DNA of 33,910 nt from Cytophagales bacterium (GCA_025360395.1 JANYCH010000199.1:1-33910), one strand, 5' to 3'; shown: positions 1 through 8,990, counted from the first letter of the stretch. Translations and numbers: made by a program. The notes: generated from the sequence alone by a model not told the origin.

Positions 1-127
1 TACTTATATCTTTTCAACAATTGAGAATGTGTTAATTTCTTTTGGGAAAAGGAATAAGAGCTACAAATTAAAATCAAGATTACCAGGTATGCTTTTTTCA
101 TAAGGTTAAATAAGAAGTATTATAAAT

Positions 128-1114
128 TCATGCTGGCTGTAAAAAATTGTTACTTATTTCATCAAGTATTTCACAAACGCCTTCATAAGTTTTTGCTTCA
201 ACTAATTGTAGCCTATATGGTTTAAAATCGGGAATTCCTTTAAAATAATTGGTGTAATGTGGTCTCATTTCAAAAATACCTGTTATAGGGCCTTTCCATT
301 TTATAGAAAATTCAAGATGTTTCTTAACGGTTCTTACCCTTTCTTCCATATCTGGAACCGGAACTAAAGTACCATCTCTAAAAAAAGATTTTATTTCTTT
401 AAAAATCCAGGGATAACCAATTGCCGCCCTTCCAATCATGAGTCCATCAACTCCATAGCGATTTTTATATTCCAGGGCTTTTTGTGGTGAATCTATATCT
501 CCGTTTCCAAATACAGGAATTCTGAAATTGGGTAAATTTTTAACATCAGCAATTAAACTCCAATCAGCCTCTCCCTTGTACATTTGTGCCCTGGTCCTAC
601 CATGTATGGTAAGTGCACTTATTCCAACATCGTATAGTCTCTGAGCAGCTTCAATAACATTTTTGGTACTATCATCCCATCCTAATCTGGTCTTAACAGT
701 AACAGGACGTTTACATATTTTAACAATTTCGGAAGTAATTTGCTGCATTTTAGGTAAATCGCGCAGTAAACCGGCACCTGCTCCTTTGCATGCAACATTT
801 TTTACTGGGCATCCGTAGTTAATATCAACAAGGTCGGGATTACATTCGTCTGCTATTCGAGCAGCTTCCCTCATAACATCCACTTTATCACCAAATATCT
901 GGATCCCAAGTGGCCTTTCATATTCGTAAAAATCTAATTTATGCGTGCTTTTAAAAGCATTTCTGGTTAATCCTTCTGAAGAAATAAATTCGGTATACAT
1001 CAAGTCGGCACCGTTCTCTTTGCAGACAGCCCTAAATGGAGGGTCACTAACATCTTCCATTGGCGCCAACAAAAGAGGAAATTCTCCTAACTCGACTTCT
1101 CTGATTTTTACCAT
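128..1114 (-). CDS. dusB: tRNA-dihydrouridine synthase (DusB-type)
   Basis: FMN-dependent enzyme that reduces specific uridines in the tRNA D-loop to dihydrouridine, in the cytoplasm. The 328 residues match the usual Dus length. The N-terminal TIM barrel opens with LLLAPMEDVSDPPFR (residues 14-28). The INYGCPVKNVACKGAGAGLL stretch holds the catalytic Cys102. HGRTRAQMYKGEADW (about 173-187), FGNGDI and GLMIGRAAIGYPWIF are FMN/tRNA-contact motifs of the family. The length and the GRAAIGYPW signature fit DusB best, but the exact Dus subclass is inferred. ATG start. It lies downstream of the response-regulator gene, separated by a hairpin terminator, and a TAGGTTTG -7-like box lies 11 nt before the ATG, so it is probably transcribed on its own. 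Confidence 0.93.
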   Translation of the reverse strand: MVKIREVELGEFPLLLAPMEDVSDPPFRAVCKENGADLMYTEFISSEGLTRNAFKSTHKLDFYEYERPLGIQIFGDKVDVMREAARIADECNPDLVDINYGCPVKNVACKGAGAGLLRDLPKMQQITSEIVKICKRPVTVKTRLGWDDSTKNVIEAAQRLYDVGISALTIHGRTRAQMYKGEADWSLIADVKNLPNFRIPVFGNGDIDSPQKALEYKNRYGVDGLMIGRAAIGYPWIFKEIKSFFRDGTLVPVPDMEERVRTVKKHLEFSIKWKGPITGIFEMRPHYTNYFKGIPDFKPYRLQLVEAKTYEGVCEILDEISNNFLQPA

Positions 1115-1125
1115 TCACTTCAATT

Positions 1126-1133
1126 CAAACCTA
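1126..1133 (-). promoter_or_regulatory. Possible -7 box for dusB
   Basis: On the minus strand the octamer TAGGTTTG matches the Bacteroidota -7 consensus TAnnTTTG. It sits 11 nt before the dusB ATG, which would give a very short leader. No clear TTTG -33 element is seen upstream, where the terminator hairpin lies. Confidence 0.4.
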
Positions 1134-1141
1134 AATATAAA

Positions 1142-1163
1142 AAAAAGGGCCTTAGCCCTTTTT
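1142..1163 (-). terminator. Hairpin terminator after the response-regulator gene
   Basis: Perfect 9-bp inverted repeat AAAAAGGGC / GCCCTTTTT with a 4-nt loop. On the minus strand it continues into a run of T, so it should end the transcript of the LuxR-type regulator before dusB. The A/T flanks mean it could also work on the other strand. Confidence 0.75.
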
Positions 1164-1186
1164 AATTAGTTGCTTTTAAATAATAA

Positions 1187-1825
1187 TTAATTGCTAAACA
1201 TCATATTATCGTGAACATATTTCAATAACTCAGCAACGTTTTTTATCCTAAGTTTCCTGAAAATATTAGTCCTGTGAGATTCTACAGTTTTTAGACTGAT
1301 GAACATCCTTTCAGAAATTTCTTTATTTGTAAGACCGTCCTGAATTAATTTAATGATTTCAATTTCTCTCTTTGAAAGATGTTTCCTCGAAACACCGGTC
1401 GCATCAACCATTTGTGCTTTTCTTTGAATCAAATCTTTTGATAAATATTCTTTACCACTTTGAACAAGATTAATGGCTTCAAAAAGTTCTTCTTTAGGAG
1501 AGTTCTTAGTCAGATAACCTGAAACACCCATTGTAAAAAGCTTTTTCACATAGGCTATCTCAGTTTGCACTGAAAGTATTATTATTTTTATCCAGGGAAA
1601 ACGATTCCTGATCACCGAAGTAGCTTCAACACCATTCATTTCTGGCATGAAGATATCCATCAATATAATATCGGTTTTTACTTTTTCAAGTACTGTTATT
1701 AAATCTTTACCATTTGTTGCCTCCCCTACTATCTCAAAATTTTTGTTTTCAGAAAGCAACAATTCCATTGCTTTTCTAATCATTAAGTGGTCTTCAGCTA
1801 GAACTATCCTTATTTTACTACTCAT
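1187..1825 (-). CDS. NarL/LuxR-family two-component response regulator
   Basis: Cytoplasmic DNA-binding response regulator of 212 residues. The receiver domain (about 5-121) has the acidic pair E11/D12, the phospho-acceptor Asp57 in LMDIFMPEMNG, and a conserved Lys in LTKNS near residue 107. The C-terminal LuxR/GerE helix-turn-helix (about 147-207) has LSKREIEIIKLIQDGLTNKE and the recognition helix SLKTVESHRTNIFRKL. No partner kinase gene adjoins it. Kinases of this phylum are often unlinked, so its signal and targets cannot be read from context. The gene follows aconitase in the same direction after an 89-nt gap and ends at a hairpin terminator. Confidence 0.93.
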   Translation of the reverse strand: MSSKIRIVLAEDHLMIRKAMELLLSENKNFEIVGEATNGKDLITVLEKVKTDIILMDIFMPEMNGVEATSVIRNRFPWIKIIILSVQTEIAYVKKLFTMGVSGYLTKNSPKEELFEAINLVQSGKEYLSKDLIQRKAQMVDATGVSRKHLSKREIEIIKLIQDGLTNKEISERMFISLKTVESHRTNIFRKLRIKNVAELLKYVHDNMMFSN

Positions 1826-1914
1826 AATTATTCAGTTGCACCTTAAAATTTAACGTATTTTTTTACTAAAAAGTTGCATTTTTTTAATTGTAAGTAGTTT
1901 GCTTTGTCAGGCTA

Positions 1915-4182
1915 TTATTTAGAAACTGAGGCTCTTATGATATTCAATGCCCCACCTGCTTTAAACCATTCTATTTGTTGATCGTTGTAACTGTGATTTA
2001 CCAGGATATCATCTGAAGAACCATCTTTATGATGGAGAACAACGGTAAGGGATACACCTGGTGCGAAACTAGTCAAGCCAACTATATCAATAACATCATC
2101 TTCCAGTATTTTGTTATAATCATCCTTATTTGCAAAAGTAAGGGCTAACATACCTTGTTTTTTAAGGTTTGTTTCATGTATCCTTGCAAAGGATTTGACT
2201 AAAACTGCCCTAACACCAAGATGCCTTGGTTCCATTGCAGCATGCTCTCTTGAAGAACCCTCACCGTAATTTTCGTCACCTACCACTATAGTACCAATTC
2301 TTTCAGCTTTGTATTGCCTTTGTACTTTAGGCACCGGCTCGTATACACCTTTCAATTGATTTTTTACACTATCTGATTTATCATTGAAGTAGTTGATTGC
2401 TCCAATGAGCATATTATTTGAAATATTATCAAGGTGGCCTCTATATTTCAACCAAGGCCCTGCCATTGAAATATGATCAGTAGTACATTTACCTTTAGCC
2501 TTAATTAACAACCTAAGACCTTTAAGGTCTACTCCTTCCCAAGCCGGGAAAGGATCAAGTAACTGAAGTCTGTCTGAAGTAGGTGAAACTGCTACCTGAA
2601 TGTGGCTGCCATCTTCTGAAGGCGCCTGAAAACCAGCATCTTCAACAGCAAAACCATTTACTGGAAGTTCATATCCTTTCGGCGGGTCCAACTTAACTTT
2701 TTCTCCGCTCTCATTTGTAAGATAATCCGTCAATGGATTAAATCCTAAATCTCCAGCTATTGCTAAGGCAGTTACTAGTTCTGGAGAAGCAACAAAAGCA
2801 TAAGTATTTGGGTTACCATCTGCTCTTTTAGCAAAATTCCTATTAAAAGAATGTACAATAGTATTTTTCTCCTCTTTTTCAGCACCTACCCTTGCCCACA
2901 TCCCAATACAGGGCCCACATGCGTTTGCAAAAACTTTAGCACCAATTTTATTAAAAATATTTAAATACCCATCTCTCTCAATTGTAAATCTTACTTGCTC
3001 AGATCCGGGGGTGATAGTGAATTCGGCTTTAGTTTTCAATCCTTTTGCGGCTACTTGTTCTGCAAGTGAGGCAGCTCTCGAAATATCTTCATAAGAAGAA
3101 TTTGTACAAGAACCGATCAAACCAACTTCGATTTTTAAAGGCCAGCCATGTTTTAGTGCTTCTTCTTTTACTTTTGAAATAGGAGTAGCAAGATCTGGTG
3201 AAAATGGGCCGTTTAAATGTGGCTCCAATGTATTTAAATCAATTTCAATAACCTGGTCAAAGTATTTTGTAGGATCATTATATACCTCAGGATCAGCATT
3301 TAAGAATTCTTTAATAGAGTTTGCCAGGTCTGCAATATCTGCCCTATTAGTTGAGCGCAAATATCTTTCCATACTTTCATCATAACCGAAGGTGGAAGTT
3401 GTGGCACCCACTTCTGCCCCCATATTTGAAATGGTTCCCTTTCCTGTACAACTCATGGAGGTAACTCCTTCACCAAAATATTCAATAATGCATCCTGTAC
3501 CGCCTTTTACTGTCAGTATTCCAGCAACTTTTAAAATTACATCTTTAGGGGCTGTCCATCCGCTTAGTTTACCAGTAAGTTTAACCCCTATCAGCTTCGG
3601 CCATTTTAACTCCCACGGAAGTCCTGCCATCACATCACACGCATCTGCACCACCAACCCCGATAGCTATCATTCCAAGACCACCTGCATTTACAGTATGG
3701 GAATCTGTGCCTATCATTAATCCACCTGGAAATGCATAATTTTCAAGCACAACCTGGTGAATTATTCCTGCCCCTGCTTTCCAAAAACCTATTCCATATT
3801 TATCAGATACGGAAGACAAGAAGTTATATACTTCTTTATTTTCAAGTTCTGCTTTAGTTAAATCTTCTGAAGATCCTACTTTAGCTGTAATCAAATGGTC
3901 GCAATGGACAGTAGAAGGAACTGCTACCTTTGGCCTGCCAGCCTGCATAAATTGTAATAATGCCATTTGAGCAGTGGCATCTTGCATGGCGACCCTGTCA
4001 GGTTTAAAATCAACATAGGATTTTCCTCTTTCATATATTCGGGAAGCATTACCTTCGTCCAAATGTGAATAAAGAATTTTTTCAGTTAAGGTTAACGGTC
4101 TTCCTAGAATATTACGTGCTGCTTGAACACGTTGAGGCATACGTGAGTAAACCCCTTTTATCATTTCAATATCAAACGCCAT
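1915..4182 (-). CDS. acn: Aconitate hydratase (mitochondrial-type aconitase)
   Basis: TCA-cycle enzyme interconverting citrate and isocitrate through cis-aconitate with a [4Fe-4S] cluster. The 755-residue length and motifs resemble the mitochondrial-type aconitase of Bacteroidota rather than long bacterial AcnA/AcnB. Cluster ligands are Cys359 in GSCTNSSYED and Cys422/Cys425 in NACGPCIGMW. Substrate-binding motifs include MIGTDSHTVNAGGLG (156-170). The C-terminal swivel domain has GDENYGEGSSREHAAMEPRH followed by SFARIHETNLKKQG. The ATG start gives an N-terminus beginning MAFDIEMIKG, typical of the family. It is transcribed away from the T9SS cargo gene across a 214-bp spacer. No other TCA-cycle gene is adjacent. 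Confidence 0.96.
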   Translation of the reverse strand: MAFDIEMIKGVYSRMPQRVQAARNILGRPLTLTEKILYSHLDEGNASRIYERGKSYVDFKPDRVAMQDATAQMALLQFMQAGRPKVAVPSTVHCDHLITAKVGSSEDLTKAELENKEVYNFLSSVSDKYGIGFWKAGAGIIHQVVLENYAFPGGLMIGTDSHTVNAGGLGMIAIGVGGADACDVMAGLPWELKWPKLIGVKLTGKLSGWTAPKDVILKVAGILTVKGGTGCIIEYFGEGVTSMSCTGKGTISNMGAEVGATTSTFGYDESMERYLRSTNRADIADLANSIKEFLNADPEVYNDPTKYFDQVIEIDLNTLEPHLNGPFSPDLATPISKVKEEALKHGWPLKIEVGLIGSCTNSSYEDISRAASLAEQVAAKGLKTKAEFTITPGSEQVRFTIERDGYLNIFNKIGAKVFANACGPCIGMWARVGAEKEEKNTIVHSFNRNFAKRADGNPNTYAFVASPELVTALAIAGDLGFNPLTDYLTNESGEKVKLDPPKGYELPVNGFAVEDAGFQAPSEDGSHIQVAVSPTSDRLQLLDPFPAWEGVDLKGLRLLIKAKGKCTTDHISMAGPWLKYRGHLDNISNNMLIGAINYFNDKSDSVKNQLKGVYEPVPKVQRQYKAERIGTIVVGDENYGEGSSREHAAMEPRHLGVRAVLVKSFARIHETNLKKQGMLALTFANKDDYNKILEDDVIDIVGLTSFAPGVSLTVVLHHKDGSSDDILVNHSYNDQQIEWFKAGGALNIIRASVSK

Positions 4183-4396
4183 GTCTGAAGGTGTGTTTAA
4201 TGTAAATCATTTCTACGCGCAATTTATAATAATTAGCTTACAATTGAATAATGTAAGACACAGAAAGCAATTTCCATACTAATTTTATACAAAAATGCTA
4301 TATAAACAATGTAATCAACAAGGCAATTTTGTTATTAATTGTTTTTTAATTTCAGAATATACAATTTTGAATTGCCTGATATCAATAGTATCTAAA
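4183..4396. other. Divergent intergenic region between acn and the T9SS cargo gene
   Basis: AT-rich spacer that should hold promoters for both neighbours. A plus-strand reading frame runs through its right half from 4295, but it looks non-coding (see the next gene). ATTTCAGAAT at 4349-4358 followed by TTTTG at 4365-4369 resembles the -33 region of two better promoters in this window, but no clean TAnnTTTG follows. Confidence 0.4.
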
Positions 4397-5173
4397 ATGA
4401 ATCTTTTAAAAATATTTTTCTTCAGTTCTTTGTTGATATCTCAAACTTATGCAGGGGAACTTACAGTAGTGGGAGAATATCATGGAAAAAATATTTATGT
4501 CCAAAATCCTTATTCTTTAGAAAAAAATGAATACTGTGTTCAGGAAGTTTATTTGAATAATGAAATATTAAAAACTCCTTTTAAAAGCAGCGCATTTGAA
4601 ATTGACTTATCAACACTGCCACTTCATAGTCAGGTCATTATAAGAATCTTATTTAAAGATGATTGTAAGCCTAAAATTTTAAATTTAAACGTAATTAAAA
4701 CACATGTAAAGTTTCATTTTTCAGACTTCACTATTGATGATGAAAAACTTTCATGGAGCACTACCGGTGAAAAAGTTCCTGGTAAATTTTTCATTGAGAA
4801 AACAATGCATAATTCCTGGGTAGTAATAAAAGAAATTGAATCGAATGGAGGCTTAGGCCTAAACCATTACTCTATTGAAGAAATTCACCATTCCGGATCA
4901 AATAAATATAGAATTAAATTTAAAGAAGGCCTTGATCATTTTCAATATTCAAAAGTCATAGAATATCATTCAAAAAAGAAAGCTATTACATTTTCTCCCA
5001 AAAAGCCCTCCGATATTATAAAATTCAGTGATACAACAGATTACGAAGTTGTAAATTTGCAAGGAAATTCTCTTCTGAAAGGCAGGGGAAATTCTGTCAA
5101 TGTTTCAACAATTACACCTGGTATATACTATCTAAACCTGGATAACAGAACAGAAAAAATTATAAAACGTTAA
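4397..5173 (+). CDS. Secreted protein with C-terminal T9SS type A sorting domain
   Basis: Predicted 258-residue exported protein of unknown function. I place the start at ATG 4397 because it yields a clean signal peptide (MNLLKIFFFSSLLISQTYAG). The frame is open upstream to 4295, but that extension lacks signal-peptide character. The last 45 or so residues match the type IX secretion sorting domain pattern: YEVVNLQGNSLLKG, then a VNVSTITPGIYYLNL strand, ending in a basic EKIIKR tail. Such proteins pass the inner membrane by Sec and the outer membrane by T9SS, and are released or surface-anchored. The middle (about 30-200) looks beta-rich with no enzyme motif I recognise. Its 3' end overlaps the convergent lpxK by 14 nt. 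Confidence 0.8.
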   Translation: MNLLKIFFFSSLLISQTYAGELTVVGEYHGKNIYVQNPYSLEKNEYCVQEVYLNNEILKTPFKSSAFEIDLSTLPLHSQVIIRILFKDDCKPKILNLNVIKTHVKFHFSDFTIDDEKLSWSTTGEKVPGKFFIEKTMHNSWVVIKEIESNGGLGLNHYSIEEIHHSGSNKYRIKFKEGLDHFQYSKVIEYHSKKKAITFSPKKPSDIIKFSDTTDYEVVNLQGNSLLKGRGNSVNVSTITPGIYYLNLDNRTEKIIKR

Positions 5174-6188
5174 CTTTTTCATTTAGGATCTTAAAAAAAA
5201 CCTCTCTCCCTGACAAAAACTCAATATTAATAGGAAGATAGAAAACCGGAATTAGCAATAATTCCTTTTTCCAAACTTTTAACCTTGCAAAATCCTTTTC
5301 TGTGGTTAAGACTGGTAAATTATTTTTTTTCATTTCTGAAATATCTGAAAGAGAAAATTCGTAGTGATCGTTATAAACGAATTTTGAAGAAATTAAATAC
5401 TCCTTTTCACAATGTGATATAAACGGGCCAGGGTTATCTATCCCGCAAATGAGGTTAAATCTTTTCGGAATTTCATTGCAAGTTCCTAGTCCCAGTAAAG
5501 GGTTGGAATACTTAATTTTAGTATAAAATATTGGGGTGCTAATTCTTGCATATTTATTTATTTTTACTTCTATTTTTTTCCTGTCGTTCTGATTTAATGT
5601 TTCCGGACATTTGGAAACAACAACAATATCAGCCCTTCTAGCTCCTGTTCTCGATTCTCTTAACCTGCCAAATGGCAAGAGAAAGTCATCATAAAAAGGT
5701 CTGTTAAATTCTGTAAGTAAAATATTGATTTTTGATGTTAATGGCCGATGCTGAAATGCGTCGTCTAACAATATAATCTCAGTGTCGCTATTCTTTTGTA
5801 GTATAGACTTAATACCATGGGGACGCTTTTCATCAACATACACATTAATACTGTCCTTGAACTTAGCGAAATATTGCAAGGGTTCATCTCCAATATCCTG
5901 TGAGGTACTTTTTTCATTCGCAACCACAAAACCTTTGGTCTTCCTTCCATATCCTCTGCTTAAAATGCTGATTTTCCACCCGGAGCTTTTATATTCATTA
6001 ATTAAAAATTCAATAAAAGGAGTTTTACCAGTCCCTCCCACTCTTAAATTTCCAATGCAAATGATCGGAACATCAAAAGATTCTGATTTTAAAAAACCTA
6101 TATCAAAAAGGAAATTTCGTAAAAAGGTAATTGCATTATAAAGGCATGCAAAAGGAAATAATAATAAAGACAGTATTTTCAAGGGCAT
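5160..6188 (-). CDS. lpxK: Tetraacyldisaccharide 4'-kinase
   Basis: Inner-membrane-associated kinase that phosphorylates the 4' position of the lipid A disaccharide precursor, making lipid IVA. At 342 residues it has the usual length. A hydrophobic N-terminal anchor (about 4-30) precedes the Walker A loop GGTGKTP (51-57) in the context IICIGNLRVGGTGKTPF. SILSRGYGRKTKG (74-86) and LLDDAFQHRPL (140-150), with the family's conserved Asp pair, are diagnostic. ATG start. The 3' end overlaps the convergent T9SS cargo gene by 14 nt. No other lipid A gene is nearby. The yceD promoter region starts just upstream on the opposite strand. Confidence 0.95.
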   Translation of the reverse strand: MPLKILSLLLFPFACLYNAITFLRNFLFDIGFLKSESFDVPIICIGNLRVGGTGKTPFIEFLINEYKSSGWKISILSRGYGRKTKGFVVANEKSTSQDIGDEPLQYFAKFKDSINVYVDEKRPHGIKSILQKNSDTEIILLDDAFQHRPLTSKINILLTEFNRPFYDDFLLPFGRLRESRTGARRADIVVVSKCPETLNQNDRKKIEVKINKYARISTPIFYTKIKYSNPLLGLGTCNEIPKRFNLICGIDNPGPFISHCEKEYLISSKFVYNDHYEFSLSDISEMKKNNLPVLTTEKDFARLKVWKKELLLIPVFYLPINIEFLSGREVFFKILNEKVNVL

Positions 6189-6221
6189 TATATATAGTAA
6201 GAGACCAAAATAAGAGAAATT

Positions 6222-6257
6222 ATTGTGTTAATAATTAGAAAAATGTTTATAAATTTG
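6222..6257 (+). promoter_or_regulatory. Promoter for the yceD-rpmF-plsX-fabH operon
   Basis: TAAATTTG (6250-6257) matches the Bacteroidota -7 consensus TAnnTTTG. ATTG at 6222-6225 is a possible -33 element at a slightly long 24-nt spacing. The likely transcription start near 6262-6265 leaves only about 15 nt before the TTG start of the first gene. Confidence 0.55.
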
Positions 6258-6277
6258 CGACCTTATTTTCAAAGTCG

Positions 6278-6808
6278 TTGAAAGGGTTGAAAAATTTAGT
6301 GATAGAAATCTTCCAGCTTAAGGCAGGCATACATCACTATGACTTTGAAATAAAAGATTCGTTCTTTCAATTGATGGGTACTTCTCTTATTGAGAAAGGA
6401 AATTTAAGGGCTGAAGTGATTCTGGATAAGAACACCGACTTCTTTAAATTGAATTTTCTAATTAAAGGTCATGTAAATTTAACATGCGATCGTTCGTTAG
6501 AAGAGTTTGAACAATATATAGACTTAAATAAAAGTCTGATTATCAGGTATGGGGAAAAAACGGAAGAAGTTAGTGATGATTTAGAAACCATTACGTCTGA
6601 CACTTTGACCATTGATCTTGGAAGATATATTTATGAATATATCGGACTTGAAATACCATATAAGAAGTTACACCCACGGTTTAGGGAGCAAGTTTCTTCA
6701 AGTGACCAGGATCCACTGGTTTACCAAACAGAAACTTACAAAAAAAGTGATTTAGAGGATGATATTGATCCTCGTTGGAAAGCATTATTGAAACTTAAGG
6801 ATAATTAA
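6278..6808 (+). CDS. yceD: DUF177/YceD-family protein
   Basis: Homologue of YceD (DUF177), a small protein encoded next to rpmF in most bacteria and linked in other organisms to 23S rRNA accumulation; its biochemical role is not settled. The 176 residues are normal for the family. The N-terminal stretch LKAGIHHYDFEIKDSFF and the central LNFLIKGHVNLTCDRSLEEF, with the conserved Cys-Asp-Arg, support the call. No in-frame ATG lies at the 5' end. TTG 6278 gives MKGLKNLVIEIFQLK, which fits family N-termini, while TTG 6287 and GTG 6299 are less likely alternatives. It heads the operon, 14 nt before rpmF. Confidence 0.85.
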   Translation: MKGLKNLVIEIFQLKAGIHHYDFEIKDSFFQLMGTSLIEKGNLRAEVILDKNTDFFKLNFLIKGHVNLTCDRSLEEFEQYIDLNKSLIIRYGEKTEEVSDDLETITSDTLTIDLGRYIYEYIGLEIPYKKLHPRFREQVSSSDQDPLVYQTETYKKSDLEDDIDPRWKALLKLKDN

Positions 6809-6822
6809 AAAGAAAATTAAAA

Positions 6823-7014
6823 ATGGCACATCCCAAGCATAGAACCTCTAAAGCAAAAAGAGATAAAAGAAGGAGCCATCACAAAATAGCTGACAAAGCT
6901 ATTGCGATATGTCCAACAACAGGTATGCCACATCTTTATCATAGAGCTCATTGGCACGAAGGTAAGCTTTACTACAAAGGCAAAGTAGTAATTGATAAAA
7001 CACCGACTGTTTAA
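6823..7014 (+). CDS. rpmF: 50S ribosomal protein L32
   Basis: Small basic protein of the large ribosomal subunit, 63 residues. The N-terminal MAHPKHRTSKAKRDKRRSHH is the L32 signature, followed by the Bacteroidota-type core AICPTTGMPHLYHRAHWHEG. It has a single cysteine, so it is the form without a four-Cys zinc knuckle. ATG start. It is placed between yceD and plsX, 12 nt from plsX, as in the widespread yceD-rpmF-plsX-fabH arrangement that couples ribosome synthesis to lipid synthesis. Confidence 0.97.
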   Translation: MAHPKHRTSKAKRDKRRSHHKIADKAIAICPTTGMPHLYHRAHWHEGKLYYKGKVVIDKTPTV

Positions 7015-7026
7015 CCTGGTCAATTC

Positions 7027-7977
7027 ATGAGAATTGCAGTAGATGCGATGGGCGGGGACAATGCTCCTGACCTCGTTATTGAAGGAGCTATTTTAGCAAG
7101 CAAAGAATTAGCTTCAGAAACTAAACTAATTCTAATTGGAGATGAAACGATAATCACTTCAATTTTGAATAAAAATGGTGGTAAACCTTCCAATATTGAA
7201 GTTGTTCACGCTTCAGAAACTGTTGGTATGGACGAACATCCTACCAAAGCTATATCCCAAAAAAAGGATTCGAGTATCATTGTAGGATACCAGCTTTTAG
7301 CTTCCAAACAAGCAGATTTATTCTGTAGTGCTGGCAATACCGGTGCAATGCTAGTTGGAGCCATGTTTACAATTAAACCAATAGAAGGTGTCTTACGCCC
7401 AGGTATTGCTGGTTTTATTCCGCAAATATCCGGCAGATACGGAATCCTAATGGATGTTGGGGCTAATACTGACTGTAAACCGGAAGTTTTAGTCCAGTTT
7501 GCAGAAATGGCAAGCATTTTTGCTACAGATCTTTATCAAATTGAAAAACCCAGAGTTGGTTTAATAAATGTAGGAGAGGAAGAGCAAAAGGGTTCCTTGC
7601 TAACACAGGCCACTTATCAACTGCTAAAAGTTAATCCCAATATAAATTTCGTTGGCAATCTCGAAGGAAGAGATATCTACAGCGATAAGGTTGATGTAAT
7701 GGTTTGTGATGGCTTTGTAGGAAATGTTATCCTTAAAGCATCAGAAGGGATTTATCCTTTATTAAAGAAAAGAAATTTTACAGATGCCTTTATAGACATG
7801 TTTCATTGGGAAACTGTTGGTGGCAGTCCTATTTTAGGTGTTAACGGCGATGTTGTTATTGGCCATGGGTCATCTGGCAAGATGGCAATCAAAAACATGA
7901 TTTTGCTCTCTCAAAATCTCGCAAAATCTGAAATATCAAAAAAAATCAAAAACGCTTACAGTAAAGTAAGTTCTTAG
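7027..7977 (+). CDS. plsX: Phosphate acyltransferase PlsX
   Basis: Peripheral membrane enzyme that converts acyl-ACP to acyl-phosphate, the acyl donor for PlsY in phospholipid synthesis. It has 316 residues, the usual length. Signatures are the N-terminal AVDAMGGDNAPD (4-15), FCSAGNTGAMLVGA (about 97-110), ILMDVGANTDCKPE, VGLINVGEEEQKG and VCDGFVGNVILKASEG. ATG start. It lies 12 nt after rpmF and 8 nt before fabH, so it is almost certainly co-transcribed with both. Confidence 0.97.
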   Translation: MRIAVDAMGGDNAPDLVIEGAILASKELASETKLILIGDETIITSILNKNGGKPSNIEVVHASETVGMDEHPTKAISQKKDSSIIVGYQLLASKQADLFCSAGNTGAMLVGAMFTIKPIEGVLRPGIAGFIPQISGRYGILMDVGANTDCKPEVLVQFAEMASIFATDLYQIEKPRVGLINVGEEEQKGSLLTQATYQLLKVNPNINFVGNLEGRDIYSDKVDVMVCDGFVGNVILKASEGIYPLLKKRNFTDAFIDMFHWETVGGSPILGVNGDVVIGHGSSGKMAIKNMILLSQNLAKSEISKKIKNAYSKVSS

Positions 7978-7985
7978 CTACGCTA

Positions 7986-8984
7986 ATGTCAAAAAAAATC
8001 CGAGCAGCCATTACTGGAGTTGGAGGCCATGTTCCTGATTATATTCTTACGAATAAGGAATTGGAGAAAATGGTTGATACAAATGACGAGTGGATAACCT
8101 CCCGTACAGGCGTTAAAGAAAGACATATCTTAAAAGGCGATGGGATGGGAACATCTCATATGGGTGAAAAAGCAGTAAGAGATCTCCTTAGGAAGACTAA
8201 TACTGACCCAATGGAGATCGACATGATTTTATGTGCTACAGCTACACCAGATTATATTTTCCCTGCAACAGCCAATTTGATTTGCGATATGGTTGGAGCA
8301 AAGAATGCTTTTAGTTTTGATCTGCAAGCAGCCTGTTCTGGGTTTCTTTATGGGCTTGTCACAGCCCAACAATTTATAGAAACAGGCAAATACAAAAAAA
8401 TTATTGTTGTAGGGGCCGATAAGATGTCTTCTATTATTGACTACACTGACCGTAAAACCTGCATTATTTTTGGGGATGGGGCAGCAGCAGTTATGCTTGA
8501 ACCAGATGAATCTGGGAATGGAATTCAAGATAGTATTTTAAGAACTGATGGATCGGGCTTACCTTATCTTCACCTAAAAGCAGGAGGAAGCAGAAAACCA
8601 GCTTCTTTAGAAACTATACAAAACCGAGAACATTACGTTTTTCAGGAAGGTGCGACTGTATTTAAATTTGCCGTTACAAACATGGCAGGCGTTGCTGCAG
8701 AAATCATGGTAAGAAACAATCTTTCTTCGGACGATGTGGATTATCTTGTTCCACATCAGGCAAATAAAAGGATTATAGACGCTACAGCAGAAAGAATGGG
8801 TGTTGGCGAAGACAAGGTGTTAGTAAATATTGAAAAATACGGAAATACTACCGCAGCTACAATTCCACTTGTGTTGTGGGATTTTGAAAAAAACTTTAAA
8901 AAAGGCGATAATTTAATTTTAGCTGCATTTGGAGGAGGTTTTACATGGGGATCCTGCTATTTAAAATGGGCTTATAATTCTTAA
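7986..8984 (+). CDS. fabH: Beta-ketoacyl-ACP synthase III
   Basis: Initiates type II fatty-acid synthesis by condensing an acyl-CoA primer with malonyl-ACP. At 332 residues it is full length. The catalytic triad is visible: Cys117 in FDLQAACSGFLYG, His257 in VPHQANKRIID and Asn287 in KYGNTTAATIPL. The N-terminal AITGVGGHVPDYILTN and DEWITSRTGVKERH are FabH-specific and distinguish it from FabB/F. ATG start, 8 nt after plsX and 6 nt before efp. The primer specificity (acetyl or branched) cannot be read from sequence alone. Confidence 0.97.
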   Translation: MSKKIRAAITGVGGHVPDYILTNKELEKMVDTNDEWITSRTGVKERHILKGDGMGTSHMGEKAVRDLLRKTNTDPMEIDMILCATATPDYIFPATANLICDMVGAKNAFSFDLQAACSGFLYGLVTAQQFIETGKYKKIIVVGADKMSSIIDYTDRKTCIIFGDGAAAVMLEPDESGNGIQDSILRTDGSGLPYLHLKAGGSRKPASLETIQNREHYVFQEGATVFKFAVTNMAGVAAEIMVRNNLSSDDVDYLVPHQANKRIIDATAERMGVGEDKVLVNIEKYGNTTAATIPLVLWDFEKNFKKGDNLILAAFGGGFTWGSCYLKWAYNS

Positions 8985-8990
8985 AAATAA

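Noticed and set aside
1..127. Possible gene or terminator left of dusB
   Set aside because: No start with a sustained frame and no convincing hairpin in the visible 127 bases.
945..1169. Rightward 74-codon frame antisense to dusB
   Set aside because: It runs through the dusB coding sequence and the terminator hairpin, and has no protein-like features.
3392..3739. Rightward 115-codon frame antisense to aconitase
   Set aside because: Pro/Ser/Ile-rich shadow of a highly conserved coding region on the other strand.
4295..4396. Upstream extension of the T9SS cargo protein from ATG 4295
   Set aside because: The extra 34 residues would place the signal peptide internally. ATG 4397 gives a normal signal peptide.
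5782..6141. Rightward 119-codon frame antisense to lpxK
   Set aside because: It lies wholly within lpxK, whose catalytic motifs are intact; no independent evidence.
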